Origin: Siphonodentalium dalli
Taxonomy: Eukaryota; Mollusca; Scaphopoda; Gadilida; Siphonodentaliidae
Assembly: GCA_032622095.1 (NCBI GenBank)
Contig: CP136064.1
Location: forward strand, 113,758,004-113,822,003
Length of the DNA stretch: 64,000 bases
Direction: 5' to 3'
Of this stretch, positions 11,123-23,447 are shown piece by piece. The position numbers were made by a program, and so were the translations under genes. Positions within the stretch are counted from its first letter, which is position 1. Every line of letters begins with the position of its first letter. A model generated the notes under the pieces. That model ran no database searches. It saw nothing but the letters and a program-made list of their open reading frames with translations, and had not been told where the DNA came from.

Positions 11123-12077
11123 ACTTACTCTCAGGCTCCAAATAAAAGTGCAGGCCCAAATAATAGTGCGGGGGGGGGGGGGAAATTCCATTGAAAGTTA
11201 ATAAAAGTACAGACCCAAATAATAGTGCAGGGGGAACTCTGAGCAAAACATCAACTGTGGTTAACCAAATAATTTTTATAGCAGATTCAGGTATACGAGT
11301 CAACATGTAGTACAGGTACATGTATGTATCATGTGGTGTTTTTTTGGTTTGCCACATACTTGAATATGTACTCTTGAGTGCCTAATGTACGATTATTAAA
11401 ATCGAGGTAAAATTCCCACCTGTACGATCGTTATTTGGTCCTGTACGTTTATTAAATTAACCAAAAGAAATAATTCACCAATCTTAAATTGTGTTATTCA
11501 TATAAGAAATGAACGGCGGTTTCAATGCGGTCATGGGGTTTTGACCGCGAGAAAAAATCAGCAAACTTCGGGGTTCATGCAGAGTTTGCTGATTTTTTTA
11601 ACGCGGTCAAAACCCATGACCACGTTGAATCCGCCGTTTATTATTTATATTTATATACTTAAATTCATTATGAACTAGGATTGTATGTCTTTCCCATTAT
11701 TTATTCATCTATTTAAACAAACGCATGGAGTTCAGTTCAGACAGTTCGAATCCTTGTTTTTTGGAAAACCAAACATTTTGAGAATCCGTTCATGGAGAAC
11801 GGAAGAAACGCAATTTCACAGTAAAGTATAAACATATGACAAAATGTCTTGTTTAGCTAGTAACTAATGTAGACGTGTTGATCATTTTTACATCTGAATC
11901 ATATAGAAATCTTGAATTTGTGCTGATTTAAATTTTCATAGCTTCAAAATATTAATAAACGTGCAGACCCAAATGAGCACTGTGCAGGGGGGGGGGGGGG
12001 GGGGGGATTTCCCAAGAAAAATAATAAACGTGGATGCAGCTGGTGCATGCATATTTATTTGGAGCCCAAGAGTAAAG
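11123..12077. mobile_element. Inverted-repeat element containing CCCAAAT/G-tract subrepeats
   Basis: CTCTCAGGCTCCAAATAAA (11128) is mirrored by TTTATTTGGAGCCCAAGAG (12052-12070). Internal words such as GCAGACCCAAAT followed by poly-G recur at 11150, 11210 and 11963. A separate fold-back hairpin (11512-11639) sits inside. Superfamily unknown; the ends are approximate. Confidence 0.5.
11512..11639. repeat. 128-bp fold-back palindrome
   Basis: AACGGCGGTTTCAATGCGGT at the left is mirrored by the right arm ending CCGCCGTT. The two arms meet around AAATCAGCAAACT/AGTTTGCTGATTT with a 15-20 base loop. A near-complete hairpin, typical of a fold-back MITE. Confidence 0.8.
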
Positions 12078-13175
12078 AGGTGGAGGTGAATGTTACATGT
12101 AAGTTGTTATTAACGAAATGGAACGATGGCTTTAATAGGTTCCACCAGCAATAAGTCGCGACTTCTTTATATTGGCCTGACAGATTGGTTTTTGTTGGCG
12201 TCATGCCTGTCGACCATTATGATGGCCACATATATTGATATATAACAGCGATTTACGATCTGTCTTGTTGGCTCATAATATAAATTAAGTGGCCTTGTGT
12301 TTGTTCCTTGCGTAAAAAAATATTTTTTAGTACAAACGTCCTCATTGATTGTGTCCCTCGACTCCTTGTGTAATTGGTCAAGTAACTTACATGTATGTAC
12401 ATGTACAGACCACTCACAAATTTCTTAGAAAAGCGACCACATGTTCGAATCTACTTTGCGATTTTGGAGCAACGCATTTGTAAATGCGTTCATATTTTAA
12501 CACATTTACCTTGATTTATTCACAAACAAATGTCTTGATGCAGGCCTTAAAATCCATCAGATTTTTGGCAATAATCAAAATGTTAGTGTTTCACTTTCTA
12601 CAGGGAATCAAGACTTTTTACTAGAATCAAAATGAGAATCATGATTCTCAGATTCTGATTATAAAACAATTAATGTCAACAGTGTTTATTTATGTTTATT
12701 CCATTTTGAATGGAAAACTACATCATGAATGTCCGATTCCGAACATATACATGTACACCAGGAGTGGGAAAATAACACAGAATTATTCAGATGTGAATTT
12801 AAATTAAACAAAATTATAACTAAAATTGCAAAATACACTATCGTATCGTTATTTGGGTGTTCATACTAGTATACTTTTTCGGCGCAATGATCGGTAATTT
12901 CAATGCGACTGCGATTATTCCCAATGCAGTGCATTTAATTTAAATGCTGTCATTAAGGCATTTACAAAGTGGCGTGACACAATGCACCCTCAATGCATTT
13001 TAAATGCAACAACCGCATTTCATTGATCCACGTTGTAAAGGACATTTATTTTTAGAATACATGTATGTACGTGTATATAACCACAAGAATAAAGAACAAA
13101 TCAACTGTTTTTATTACTTTGTAAACCTCTGATGTTTCCCATACAGTATACATTTGTATATTATAAACCATGTTA
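12078..13175. other. Intergenic, no recognisable gene
   Basis: Low-complexity AT-rich sequence with scattered TACATGTA palindromes and an AATGCATTT-rich patch at about 12900-13020. No supported ORF. Confidence 0.45.
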
Positions 13176-13392
13176 CAGTAATTCTAGAGCTAATTAATCG
13201 ACTCCTTAACTACAGCAGAATTATGGGTAACTTTTCAGGATTTAGTCCGAAATATGGCTTGTTGCCATTCATCGGAAAGCTCTCACCGAGAGCTTTCCGA
13301 TGAATGGCATCAACCCATATTTCCGACTAAATCCTGAAAAGTTACCCATAATTCTGCTGTAGTTAAGGAGTCGATTAATTAGAGCATTACTG
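13176..13392. mobile_element. Tc1/mariner-like fold-back MITE, near-perfect palindrome
   Basis: Arms of about 105 bp pair almost completely around the centre AGCTCTCACCGAGAGCT. The ends are CAGTAATTCT and its mirror ATTACTG, flanked by TA on both sides (13174-13175, 13393-13394), which is the Tc1/mariner target. Internal words include ACAGCAGAATTATGGGTAA and ATTCATCGGAAAGCTC. Other family members are at 14890, 26733, 26908, 27079 and a half copy at 50128. Confidence 0.9.
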
Positions 13393-14889
13393 TATATCCT
13401 CTATAACTGTTTATTCAACATCACGTGCTGCAATCCATAAATGCGGTTCAGATTTCGATGTCCGGTTCAACATTATTATCATATGGTTTGATAGCAGAAA
13501 TACTCAGTTTGGAATGTTATACCATACAAGTTTTACGAGTTGCTCTTGCTCAAGAATGGATAAATTTATAAACCTGATTTTTGGCGCATTAGTTAGAATT
13601 ATATTTTTGCACAAGAACACACCACAAATATCGAACTGGACATCAAAAGCAGAACCGGATTGTATCGATTGCATAAACATAAGAAGTTGGTCACTGACCG
13701 ACAATTGCTATTCTCTGGTGTGGTTTATAGGACTACCGTATGCAATGCCGACTTAAAAATAAAAATTCACATAAACATCGCATGAAGCGGTCTATCCACA
13801 AACTCAGGTATTCGGTAATTCCAAATGTATGAACTATCACCATGATATCCCGGTATATCATTGTCAGGACTGTTTGTACAAAAGGTTGTTATTCTACTAT
13901 GCATAATTTTGCTATATCATTGTACTCGGACTGTATTGCAATGTAATATATCAGTACATGTACCGGTATACTGGGTGCACATTATATACATGTAGGCCTA
14001 CTTTCACTTTAGTACATGTATGTGTCATAAAAGACTCATGTTGTTAAATTGAAAAAAAAACATGTGTGAAAACAGAGAGAATACATGTACATGTGCCGGT
14101 ACTATATACCTCTTTGTGTGCTGTACTACCGGTACTATTCATGTACATGTACTACACTACAATAAGAGAAATTTTAATTGATTCTGCTGCCCTTGTGCCA
14201 CAGGCCTCAAACACGCCAAACAAGTATCTGTAGCCAGGCCCACCAGTACCAGGCTACTAGTAAATGAAGTACTGAAAGTGTCACATCATTAATCGAGCCC
14301 AATCTTAGTTATACTAGTCTCTTGTGTAGTTTGGGTTACTATTAATAAGATATTTAATGAATGTATGGTAGCATTCTTACCTGGATCAACATATGCCATG
14401 CACAACGCTGGTCATCATATCATCACCGCTGTTGGCAGTAAACCGCTCATCGGGCTATAACAGTTAGAGTTTTCCATACCAGGGCTAATCTAATCAGTTA
14501 AAATTAGTCATTTTAGAGGGAATACCAACCAGTGGAAGACGTACAAAAAGTCATGTATATTCAGATATCAGTTTTCGAGAAAAAACCCATCTTAGTCGAG
14601 CGGACTTAGAATATCGGGGTAAACTTAAATTTCATTCAGCAACACTTTCACAGCAGAATATAAAAATAGTACATTATAATCACTTACAGTACATGTACAT
14701 GTAGCCCAAGTGCAGTGCTAGCCTATATTATATACTACCAAAACTTTTGGTCAGTTTCTCGATGACTGACACTTGTAAACGCTTGAACGGGTATATAGTA
14801 CATGTACATGTACATGTACATGTGTACCGTATGTGAATTAAAGATCTTATTAGTGACACAACAGGAGGCTAGACATACATTTGTAACTA
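13393..14889. other. Intergenic with ACATGTAC palindromes
   Basis: Frequent TACATGTA/ACATGTAC words, including a run of five at about 14799-14824. Overlapping ORFs at 13504-13756 on both strands show no recognisable protein and are not supported. Confidence 0.45.
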
Positions 14890-15054
14890 CAGTAATGCTC
14901 TAATTAATCGACTCCTTAACCACAGCAGAATTACTGGTATTAAACTCGGGGAGAGCTTTCCGATGAATGGCAACAAGCCATATATCCGACTAAATCCTGA
15001 AAGTTACACATAATTCTGCTGTGGTTAAGGGGTCGATTTCTTAGGGCACTACTG
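14890..15054. mobile_element. Tc1/mariner-like fold-back MITE, second copy
   Basis: Starts CAGTAATGCTCTAATTAATC and ends with the mirror of it (GCACTACTG), flanked by TA. It shares the internal ACAGCAGAATTA and GCTTTCCGATGAATGGCAAC sequence with the copy at 13176, but the centre is deleted on one side, so the hairpin is shorter. Confidence 0.85.
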
Positions 15055-15172
15055 TATCTGTTTTAGTGCACATCAAATGTATTTGTTGTCTTTCCTCTTG
15101 TAATTTGTCTTTGGTTGTGTTCGCCATTTCGATGGACAACTACATGTACTGACATCAAATGACTGAAATGAG

Positions 15173-15463
15173 TCAAAATTTAGCAGTGCAGCCAATTATA
15201 TAGATAAACAGAATTAAATAGCATCCAAATTCCAAATGAGCATAAATGATAAAACAAACTTTATTGAGCACTCTTTTAATACTAGTAATTACAGCTACAA
15301 TGAAAGCACCTAATATAAATTCTAAGTTTGGTAAAACTATCTGTATACAAAGTTTATCTGGCCGTGATGAATAAAACCTATAAATGGGATCATATACATG
15401 TATGTTAGATATCATTACATGATTATTTGAAAACACATATCCGTATGGAAAACAAACTATTTT
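15173..15463. other. Intergenic, unsupported 100-codon ORF
   Basis: A minus-strand ORF at 15173-15475 has no recognisable domain and overlaps the edge of a palindrome. Not called as a gene. Confidence 0.4.
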
Positions 15464-15604
15464 ACCACTGGCCAAGTGGTCCTGCTAATATGCTATGATG
15501 CTGGTGGTCCTGCTGAATTGCTATGATGCGGGTAGTGCAATTCATAGCAATTAAGCAGGACCCAACCGCATCATAGCACATTAGCAGGAACACTTGAACA
15601 GGGT
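15464..15604. mobile_element. Fold-back MITE (AAGTGGTCCTGC family), short copy
   Basis: AAGTGGTCCTGCTAATATGC at the left is mirrored by GCACATTAGCAGGAACACTT at the right, forming an almost complete 140-bp hairpin. A longer family member with the same ends is at 48091-48597. Confidence 0.75.
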
Positions 15605-16202
15605 ATATTTACAGTGTCAAATCGAATGGGCATCTTTTAACAATATTTTTGAACAATTTCCTAGAAGTGTTCGAAAATTGAGAACTGAATTTATATTTTT
15701 TTTTATGAGGTTTCGATTGAAAAATTTCTAACTTTATAGCTCATCAGGATTAACATTGTCGCACAGCTATATTCTCTTTCCCAACAAAGTCTATAGAACA
15801 TACATGTAAAATTACAGCTATGCTTTAATTAATCAACTCGCCTTATATTACTCGGGTATTACTGCAGTATTCAGGCGTGTTCATGCGATCAACCGCAGTC
15901 AGTTATACCGCCGCAGAATGTGGTCCACCTCACATTTGCAGTTAGGCTGTATTTTTCATGCGATGTTTATATGAATTTTGTTTTAAAGTTGACATTGTAA
16001 TCACACCAGAATTTTTTTTTATTGTTTCAAAATGTCTAGATAGAATTCAGAATTTTTGTGGTAAAAACAATTAACTTGGTTATCACAGTTAACACATATT
16101 ACTGTGGTAAGATTACCAGCGGATACCGCATGTCAACAGGGACTGCATGCTCTAATTAATTATCAGGTTTAACATGTTTATACTGGATACAGTTCATTTT
16201 AA
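15605..16202. other. Intergenic with a decayed MITE scrap
   Basis: 15813-15850 resembles the end of the CAGTAATG fold-back family (TACAGCTATGCTTTAATTAA). Nothing else recognisable. Confidence 0.4.
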
Positions 16203-17150
16203 AGGTACTCAATCCGGTTCGATGATACCCATATAATCAGATTCCAACATCATACATTTGTATTTAGAAAGGCTGCTTCAGTTACGTTATCAGAATTGAT
16301 TAATTGCCCTAAAATAATGCTAACCACTGTCAACTAAAGTATACAATTGCCTGACATATGTTATTTATCAACATGTTGTTCTACAAAATTTGGCCTTATT
16401 ATCAACAGAAAGCCTCTTGATTTTAGAGTTATCCATCTTCATCTGAAATTTGGTCCGAGACCGTGGGCCACTATTAATTCTTGATCGTGAAAAATAGTAT
16501 ATTTCAAAAATTGATATCTAATAACTCTGAGCTTTGATAGGTGGTGGGTTCCTCGACTCGTACCAAATATCTTTTACCCCCCAAGTCCAAATAAAGAGTA
16601 ATGTGCGAGCATTAATTCAGGGGGCCCTTAATCAGATTATGCATCTTTAAATTCAAATACAGTTTAAAGATGCATAATCCGATTAAGTGCCCCTCATTTG
16701 CTATTTACATATACATGTATATGGAATCGGGGGGGGGGGGGGGGGGGGGGGGGTAAAAATATTTTAATCAAGTCAAGGGACCCACCTACATGTATCAAAG
16801 CTCAGAGTTATTAGATATCAATTTTTGAAATTTTAATATTTATCACCATCGATACTTAATAGTGGCCCAGAAAAATTTGACGAGCCGACGGTCTCAGACC
16901 AAATTGCGGATGAAGATGGATAACTCTAAAATGAAGAGGCTTTGTGTTGATAATAAGGTCAAACTTCGTCGAACAGCATGTTGATAAATATAACGTATCA
17001 GGCGATTTTATACTATACATGTAGTTGACAGTGGTTAGCATTATTTTTGGGCAATTAATCGATTCTGATATTACTGAAGCAGCATTTCTAAAAAAAATGT
17101 TGTTGTTGGAATCTAATTATATGGGGACCATCGAATCTGATTGAGCACCT
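16203..17150. mobile_element. piggyBac-like MITE in fold-back form
   Basis: The ends AGGTACTCAATCCGGTT and its mirror (TCTGATTGAGCACCT) are each flanked by TTAA (16199-16202, 17151-17154), the piggyBac target. The two halves are inverted copies of each other over about 400 bp (for example GAGTTATCCATCTTCATC at 16428 against GATGAAGATGGATAACTC at 16909), with a 22-base poly-G tract between them. Shorter family members with only one half are at 32694, 45758 and 34808. Confidence 0.88.
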
Positions 17151-17184
17151 TTAATAGTTAGCTATATGAGTTATATACACATAA

Positions 17185-17581
17185 GGCGACACCAATTTTT
17201 AAGTCCGGTTTATGAACACCTCCTACAACTTTTTTTCCATTTCATGAATTTTTTTTTTACTTGTTTGTCCCAATTTTTTTTACACGCGTACTGATTTTCA
17301 TGTGCTGTCGCATCCGGTTCTGCTTATGATCATTTGCAGATCCATATTTTCATGTATTTCATGACAAGAAATGTCTTGTTTGGTTCAGAATTTCATTCGA
17401 AAAGTTTTTTTTCACAATTTTTGTAAAATTTATGTAAAATTTCAAGATTTACTTGATATAAATTGGGGGGGGGGGGGGGACAATTTTTTTTATTTTTATT
17501 TTTTTCCCCTCCTGCATCTACTTTTTTTCTCCCCACATCAGCCCACATGTTCGTAAACCAGACTTAAAAATTGGTGTCGCC
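17185..17581. mobile_element. PIF/Harbinger-like MITE, copy 2
   Basis: GGCGACACCAATTTTTAAGT is mirrored at the right end by AAAAATTGGTGTCGCC (to 17581), with TAA on each side (17182-17184, 17582-17584). It is the inverse-orientation relative of the copy at 9476 and retains the internal CATCCGGTTCTGCTTATGAT word. Confidence 0.88.
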
Positions 17582-17589
17582 TAATAGAC

Positions 17590-17850
17590 ATTTAAACTTT
17601 GAAAATTGTAGGTTTCCGGATGATAACTTCAGTTTGTGTGATCATATCTGAACCAAATGTGGTATGTAAGTTTATCAGACCAAAATACAGGTCAAGTTCG
17701 AATATAGGTATGCTCCGCTCATTTTTGCGAGAGTTATGGCCCTTTTTCGACTTAGAATCGTGTTAATTTCTGGTTTCCGCATCATAATTTTAGTTTGTGT
17801 GATCAAATCTGAATCAAATTTGGTATGATAGTTTATTATCCACCATTTCA
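17590..17850. repeat. Two diverged tandem units, period about 170 bp
   Basis: GGTTTCCGGATGATAACTTC, followed by AGTTTGTGTGATCA and AATTTGGTATG, occurs at about 17610 and again as GGTTTCCGCATCATAATTTT at 17782. GAGTTATGGCCCTTTTTCGA lies between. A related GAGTTATGGGCCCTGTTCGA unit is at 20310. Confidence 0.6.
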
Positions 17851-19182
17851 TGGGACACTGGTTGGATTGTTCTGAATTGTAGTATCGGATTTAGGGGACC
17901 TTGATATATTTTTCAGACAAGCTGATGCCCCAAAGAAGCCACCTTTTCTCACATTTGCTGAAATAGTATCCAAAACATCAACATATCAAGAGCCATTAGA
18001 CTGAATTAGATAAAAATATATCACTTGGGTCTGTTTAAGCTGGAAAATACTCAAAATTTGTATAATTTTCTGCTATTATATCTGCATACTAGCCTTTTTG
18101 CTGAATCGTGAATGCCGGTTATATTGCCGTGTGAAATCCTAGTACCAGATAACATTGTGTATGTACATGTATATAGCATACCACCTGAAAATGGCTTGAA
18201 TATCACATACCAAAGCGGGGTGGGGGTGTGTGTGACACCCTCCTTGATCATAGTCTGTATTCTACAGGGTATGTTAACTGTTTCGAGTTGGTGCAATTAA
18301 TGTGATTGTTTAATCTCTACCATCTGAAATCTATTTATAGCATATTTTGCTATCTGATCAATATTGCTACTTAGTACTGATATAAAACAGGATAAAGATG
18401 GTGTGTCTCTTTCCCGAATGTTCTGTTTACATGTACATTTGGGGGTTTATGAGTCAAATAATATCAGACAACATGTCCTTCTAACACTAAGAAATAATAT
18501 GTTCTTATGAACCAGGACAAAATATGACTATTTCTGGAGCATTACAGCACATTATTACAAATCTATATTTGTAAGCAGTAAGATAATGACGGGAAACATG
18601 TCCTCAGACTAAGAAATAAATTTTTGGTGTGTATTTCACACCACAGCTCATGTGTATACTCACATTAGTTTATGTCATTCAAAGGGAGAAACCCATTTAG
18701 AAAGTTTAAATGAGACAAAACTACCTCACTGTAGATGTAGTTGCAAGGTACAACATGTACATGTATTCTGGTAAATGACATTGGAACTAAAATAATGATT
18801 TTTGTGTCCACCGGTATGTCATGTACCGGTACTAGTATACATTGCAACTACATGTACATGTAACTTGCCTAACATACCATATACATGTATGAAGAGGGAC
18901 TTTGCAAGTGTTTTTTAATCAAAATTTTAACCCAACTCTTGTTGTCAGTAAGTTTTAACCCATGCAGTTTAATGAGTTTATATATTTATATATTACATGT
19001 GTTTCTATACATGTATTTTATCTTTAGTTAGTTTGTTGTCCTTGAATAAACTTGTATTGCTGCACAATCAGTTTCCTTAATGTTCTATTATACTAAAACA
19101 ACTCCATTGATAACAATACCCCTGCATCCCATCAAAATCTACTTCATTGCCATCCTCATCATTTCACTTTGGTATCCCCACC
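17851..19182. other. Intergenic, no recognisable gene
   Basis: AT-rich with scattered TACATGTA words. Small ORFs of 60-81 codons on both strands at 18051-18300 overlap each other and lack domains. Confidence 0.45.
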
Positions 19183-20022
19183 CAGGTGTACCTTGGTGTT
19201 ATTCACCCAGGTGTTCCTTGGTGTTTCCTACCCATGTGTACCTTGGTGTTTTCTTACCCAGGTGTAACTTGGTGTTTTCTTACCCAGGTGTACCTTGGTG
19301 TTTTCTTACCCAGGTGTACCTTGGTGTTTTCCTGCCCAGGTGTACCTTGGTGTTTCCTTACCTGGGTGTACCTTGGGGTTTTCTAACCCAGGTGCATCTC
19401 AATGGGAAATCCACCTGGGTAAGAAAACACCAAGGTACATCGGCGTAAAAAAAACACCAAGGTATACCTGGGTTGGAAACATCAAGGTACACCTGGGTGG
19501 GGAACACCCAGGTAGGAAACACCAGGGTACACCTGGGTGAATAACACCAAGGTACACCTGGGTGGGAAACACCCAGGTAGGAAACACCAGGGTACACCTG
19601 GGTGAATAACACCAAGGTACACCTGGGTGGGAAACACCCAGGTAGGAAACACCAGGGTACACCTGGGTGAATAACACCAAGGTAACCTGGATGGGAAACA
19701 CCCAGGTAGGAAACACCAGGGTACACCTGGGTAAATAACACCATGGTACACCTGGGTGGGGAAACACCCAGGTAGGAAACACCAGGGTAGACCTGGGTGG
19801 GAAACACCCAGGTAGGGTACACCTGGGTGTGGTCACCTGGGTAATTACACCCAGGTTTACCCATACCAGGGTTTTTATCCAGTTTCAGGTGGGTAAATCA
19901 TGGTAAAACCCAGGTTTCGCGGGGTCTTGATGGTTGGTGGATGTCTTGGTAGATAGATTTTTACCTGGGTTTCGGCCCAAAAAACCTGGGTGGATTTACC
20001 CAGGTACATTTTTATATGGGAC
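19183..20022. repeat. Palindromic ACCCAGGT minisatellite
   Basis: The left half (19183-19400) is a run of about 26-bp units reading CCCAGGTGTACCTTGGTG plus TTTTCTTA. From 19405 to 19860 the same words appear in reverse complement in a 65-bp higher-order unit (GAATAACACCAAGGTACACC at 19539, 19604 and 19669). The whole block is therefore a large imperfect palindrome. The right edge (to 20022) matches the left edge of the 5312-5605 copy in inverse orientation. ORFs of 122-168 codons on both strands are by-products of the repeat. Confidence 0.88.
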
Positions 20023-20094
20023 AATTATATGTGCATGATCAAAGAACTCTTTAGTCTTATCCAACGGGATGGGGTGGGGAGGGGAATTGTTTTT

Positions 20095-20440
20095 TGGTTA
20101 GGTATACACATAGATATATGGTTATTATACTGCCCGATATTAGTCGGCGGGTATATAGTTGATGTCTCGAGCCGTCTGTCCGTACAAACATTTTGAATTT
20201 TAACTCAAGAGTCAGTTGTCATATTTGCTGCCCTATGGCATGGTGACGGACCAGAAATAGGGGACGAATATGCATAATATCGCGGGTTGTGACCACCAAT
20301 GCCTACCAGAGTTATGGGCCCTGTTCGACTTTATGAAATTCAGTCCATACAAAGATTTTGCAATATAAGTTAAGTGTCGGTTGTCAAATTTTGATGTGGT
20401 TTGGTATGGTGATAGACCAGAATGAAGAATTGAATGTCAT
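20095..20440. repeat. Degenerate tandem units with GACGGACCAGAA words
   Basis: GTCAGTTGTCATATTTG...GGTGACGGACCAGAA (20210-20255) and GTCGGTTGTCAAATTTTG...GGTGATAGACCAGAA (20375-20425) are two related units about 170 bp apart. The intervening GAGTTATGGGCCCTGTTCGA links them to 17590-17850. Confidence 0.55.
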
Positions 20441-22424
20441 TTCTCAATGCATCTGAATGCATCACATTATTTCAGTTCATCTATTTGTAAGTGATAAAAG
20501 TATACAATTAGTATTTTAGTTTCGTCTTGTTGAGCAGTAAAGCTCCCAGATGAAGTTCGGAAATTCAATGAGAATAGCGTCACCTTCAATTGGGATTTTC
20601 TGAGCACTAAACAGTAATGTCATTCATCATAACCAATTCAGTTTTATTTGGATAATTGTTGCAAATTAACATTACTAGCAATCATTCAAGATGAGAAATA
20701 ACCAGAAGGAATGAATTTGATTACATGTCAGAACAAGACAGTATTTCAATCATTTTATTTCAATTTATGAGATACCCTTTTCAATTTCATGTTATGCAAC
20801 AATCAGGTTAATGATATCTAGTAGTCATCATTGAGTATTCACCATGTAGTATCTAATTTGTGATAGAGTTTTTTTGTTTCATTACTTTTATTCAGATAAT
20901 ACAACTGGGTAATATATTAATTTTGTTACCAAATATTTCTTCCGTTGATCATAAGTTTCCTGAACGTTAATACGGTGGTCCACTGTGAAGTGCATGGTCC
21001 GGGATACTGTGAAATCCAGAATGTTGCTAAATCTGAGTCTAAAGAGTCACTTTAGCTGCCTATATAGCCCTATATCAACAAGCATGGTACTAACATGCTT
21101 ACAAACAACATTACATGATCAGTAATTGTTTGAAAAAACTCATTTTGGAAAAAATTTACAAGCACCATTTTTTCCGCCTCTGGACCACCCACCCACCCCG
21201 GCCCTATATACGGAATTTTTTTGCAGACCCCCCCCCCCCCCCTGCCCACAATAGCATTTTCGGAAAAAAGGCTAGACTATCAGTTAATACGGACATAATT
21301 TATTTTCTTCACAAATGTATTTGGAAAGTCCTTCAATGATTGTTTACACTGGTATTCTTAAAAATTCTTATGAGAAAAGAAGAGCATATGCATGGATATT
21401 AATTTATTGAGCTATACATAACCTCAAATATGGTATTTCATCACGCGAGTTCTGTGTCAGAGGCAAATTTGGCTATATATATCTACAATGGAACACACAT
21501 TTTGTTTGAGAATATTTTCTTCTTCTTAATCATATATAGATGCACAACTTAATAATGTTGTGTGTATAATATAGTGAGGAAATTACTAAAACAGCGAAAA
21601 AGCTCTTCATTTTGCTCAAGTTATTAAAATAAGTGACCATAACATACGGAATTTGCATATTCTGAGAAATCTAGAAGCTCCGAAATCAAGTAAGCTCCGG
21701 TTTTTGAAGGCACACAACCCGAAAAATACTTAACCAATTTGGGTATGGTTTTAAAATATACATCCGTGAAAATCCATAAATTGATAATTTTACCAAATTT
21801 TCCAAAATTTATTTCACAAAATTCACCAATTTCCCTTTTCTGATTTTTGCGGATTTTTAGTATATGAAGGGTTTATGTACCTATACCAGTAAAACAAAAT
21901 TCTGATATAAGTATTATTATATAAAGAGAAGTGCTCGTGCAATATTTAAAACTATGTACTATTTTTGTTTAGTGGCTCTCTTACTCAAAACAATTATTAT
22001 GTTATACCAATTAATCAATACATAAAGTTGTGTATCAGGAATTTATTATAGCTGCTTTCAGCTTCACATAAGCTCTTCTTTTTCTGTATATCAGGAATAT
22101 AACAAAGGACGTCTTTGTTGTTAAATTCTGTTCAACTTTCTTTGATCTGTCAAAATATTCGAATGGTAAGGAAAAATTTGGGCGCGAATGCTTATATACC
22201 AGCTAGGAATTATGGGTACCTGAACTGAGAAGTTCAAAGGTCATGTATACTGACGTGTATTCTAAATATGCTAACCAATAAAATGAGAAGTTCCAGTGTG
22301 ATGTAGAATGACGTAAAAATCTAAATTTATATCCAGGCTTAGTAATTACATATTTTGGTACCAAAATAGCCCCATTTAATGTATACAAGGAAATAAATTA
22401 TCTGGGGCTTGAAAATTGTGTGCC
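20441..22424. other. Intergenic, mostly unrecognised
   Basis: A copy of the G/C-tract dispersed repeat is at about 21150-21270 (CCACCCACCCCGG, a 14-base C run, CGGAAAAAAGGC). No supported ORF. The segment TTATCTGGGGCTTGAAAATT at 22398 recurs near 30902. Confidence 0.45.
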
Positions 22425-23292
22425 CCTCAAATTTCAATTCAATTCAATTCAATGTTATTTAGTAATATATAACAAACATGATAACGTATAATACAAAACT
22501 CAAACAAAATATTATAGTATATACTGGGAGATGGTATGACCTACTGGTCGTCTTGCTACACGCTCCCAAACTTAGATAATAATATTCCGACTCTTGAGCT
22601 CATGTGACAGCGTGCGTTAGTGATACTAGTTTGCATCTATAATTATTATATTATAGTGTAGGCAACAAATACTTTTGTGGTTTAGTTTTCTCCATAGCCT
22701 TAGTGGCAATAAAGTAACAAATCGTTCAGTTATGGTAGGCCTATATCATATAAATGTTGCTATATAGGTCCTATCACTAACTCGCGGCCATTTTGGATCC
22801 ACCAGGTCCGGTTCCGTGGTTTGACTTAACTTTCCATTTATGGAAGTCATGAATAATTCAAAAGCTCCAGATATGGAAATGCTACTCCAAAACTTTGACC
22901 TGTAGCACTGAAACCACGGAACCGGTGGATCCAAAATGGCCGCGAGTTAGTGATAGGGCATATAATATATAAGACTGGTGATATAGTTGTGTTCTTCAGA
23001 CAAAAGGGTTTAAAGGCGTTGAATTCATTTAACAATTCGCACACTAGTAGTTATCATCCATGTTCTGATACGTCTCGTTTAAATTTGGAACGTAAACTGA
23101 CTGTAAAGATGTATCTAGTTCTTTCCAGAGTTTCGGGAAGATATTGTATGGGAGATTGTCGAAGAATGATGTTCTAGATTTTGTTCCACCTAATTTTCCA
23201 CTCGTCTTGTTACCATTGTTGGGTTGTGGTATATGCGATAAGTGTTTCGAAATGAGAGTGGTATAGTTGGTTGCTGACCAGGTACGACACAT
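22425..23292 (-). pseudogene. 3' end of a non-LTR retrotransposon (minus strand), interrupted
   Basis: On the minus strand, 23292-23044 encodes an 82-codon frame with TSFFDNLPYNIFPKLWKELD, resembling the last part of reverse-transcriptase ORFs where a fold is followed by FPKLWN. The element then reads into a 3' untranslated stretch and ends at a short AATTG repeat (22430-22452), as in many target-primed elements. A fold-back MITE (22770-22957) is inserted between. The protein assignment rests on a short motif and is tentative; the AATTG tail in the correct orientation supports it. Confidence 0.45.
22770..22957. mobile_element. Fold-back MITE (CCTATCACTAACTCGCGG family)
   Basis: CCTATCACTAACTCGCGGCC at the left is mirrored exactly by GGCCGCGAGTTAGTGATAGG at the right, and the pairing continues through GGATCCACC and the CCGTGGTTT word. 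The interior holds GCTACTCCAAAACTTTGACC. A diverged relative is at 32102-32366. Confidence 0.85.
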
Positions 23293-23447
23293 GCATTTTC
23301 TTATTTCAAATTCTTATAAAGAGCATCCATTCTTCTCTAAACAAAACGCCAGACAATAAAGAGCGTTCTAATTTATAATAATATTTAACTGATATATCTC
23401 TATACAAAAAACAGACATCAAATCTAATTTTATTTCTTTTTAACAGG

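Noticed and set aside
13504-13756. Overlapping ORFs on both strands
   Set aside because: Sense and antisense open frames of similar length with no domains; more likely chance than a gene.
19358-19864. Long minus-strand ORFs (168 and 145 codons) with repeated GVSYLGV-like words
   Set aside because: They lie wholly inside the ACCCAGGT minisatellite, and similar ORFs exist in several frames and on both strands. They follow from the repeat, not from coding constraint.
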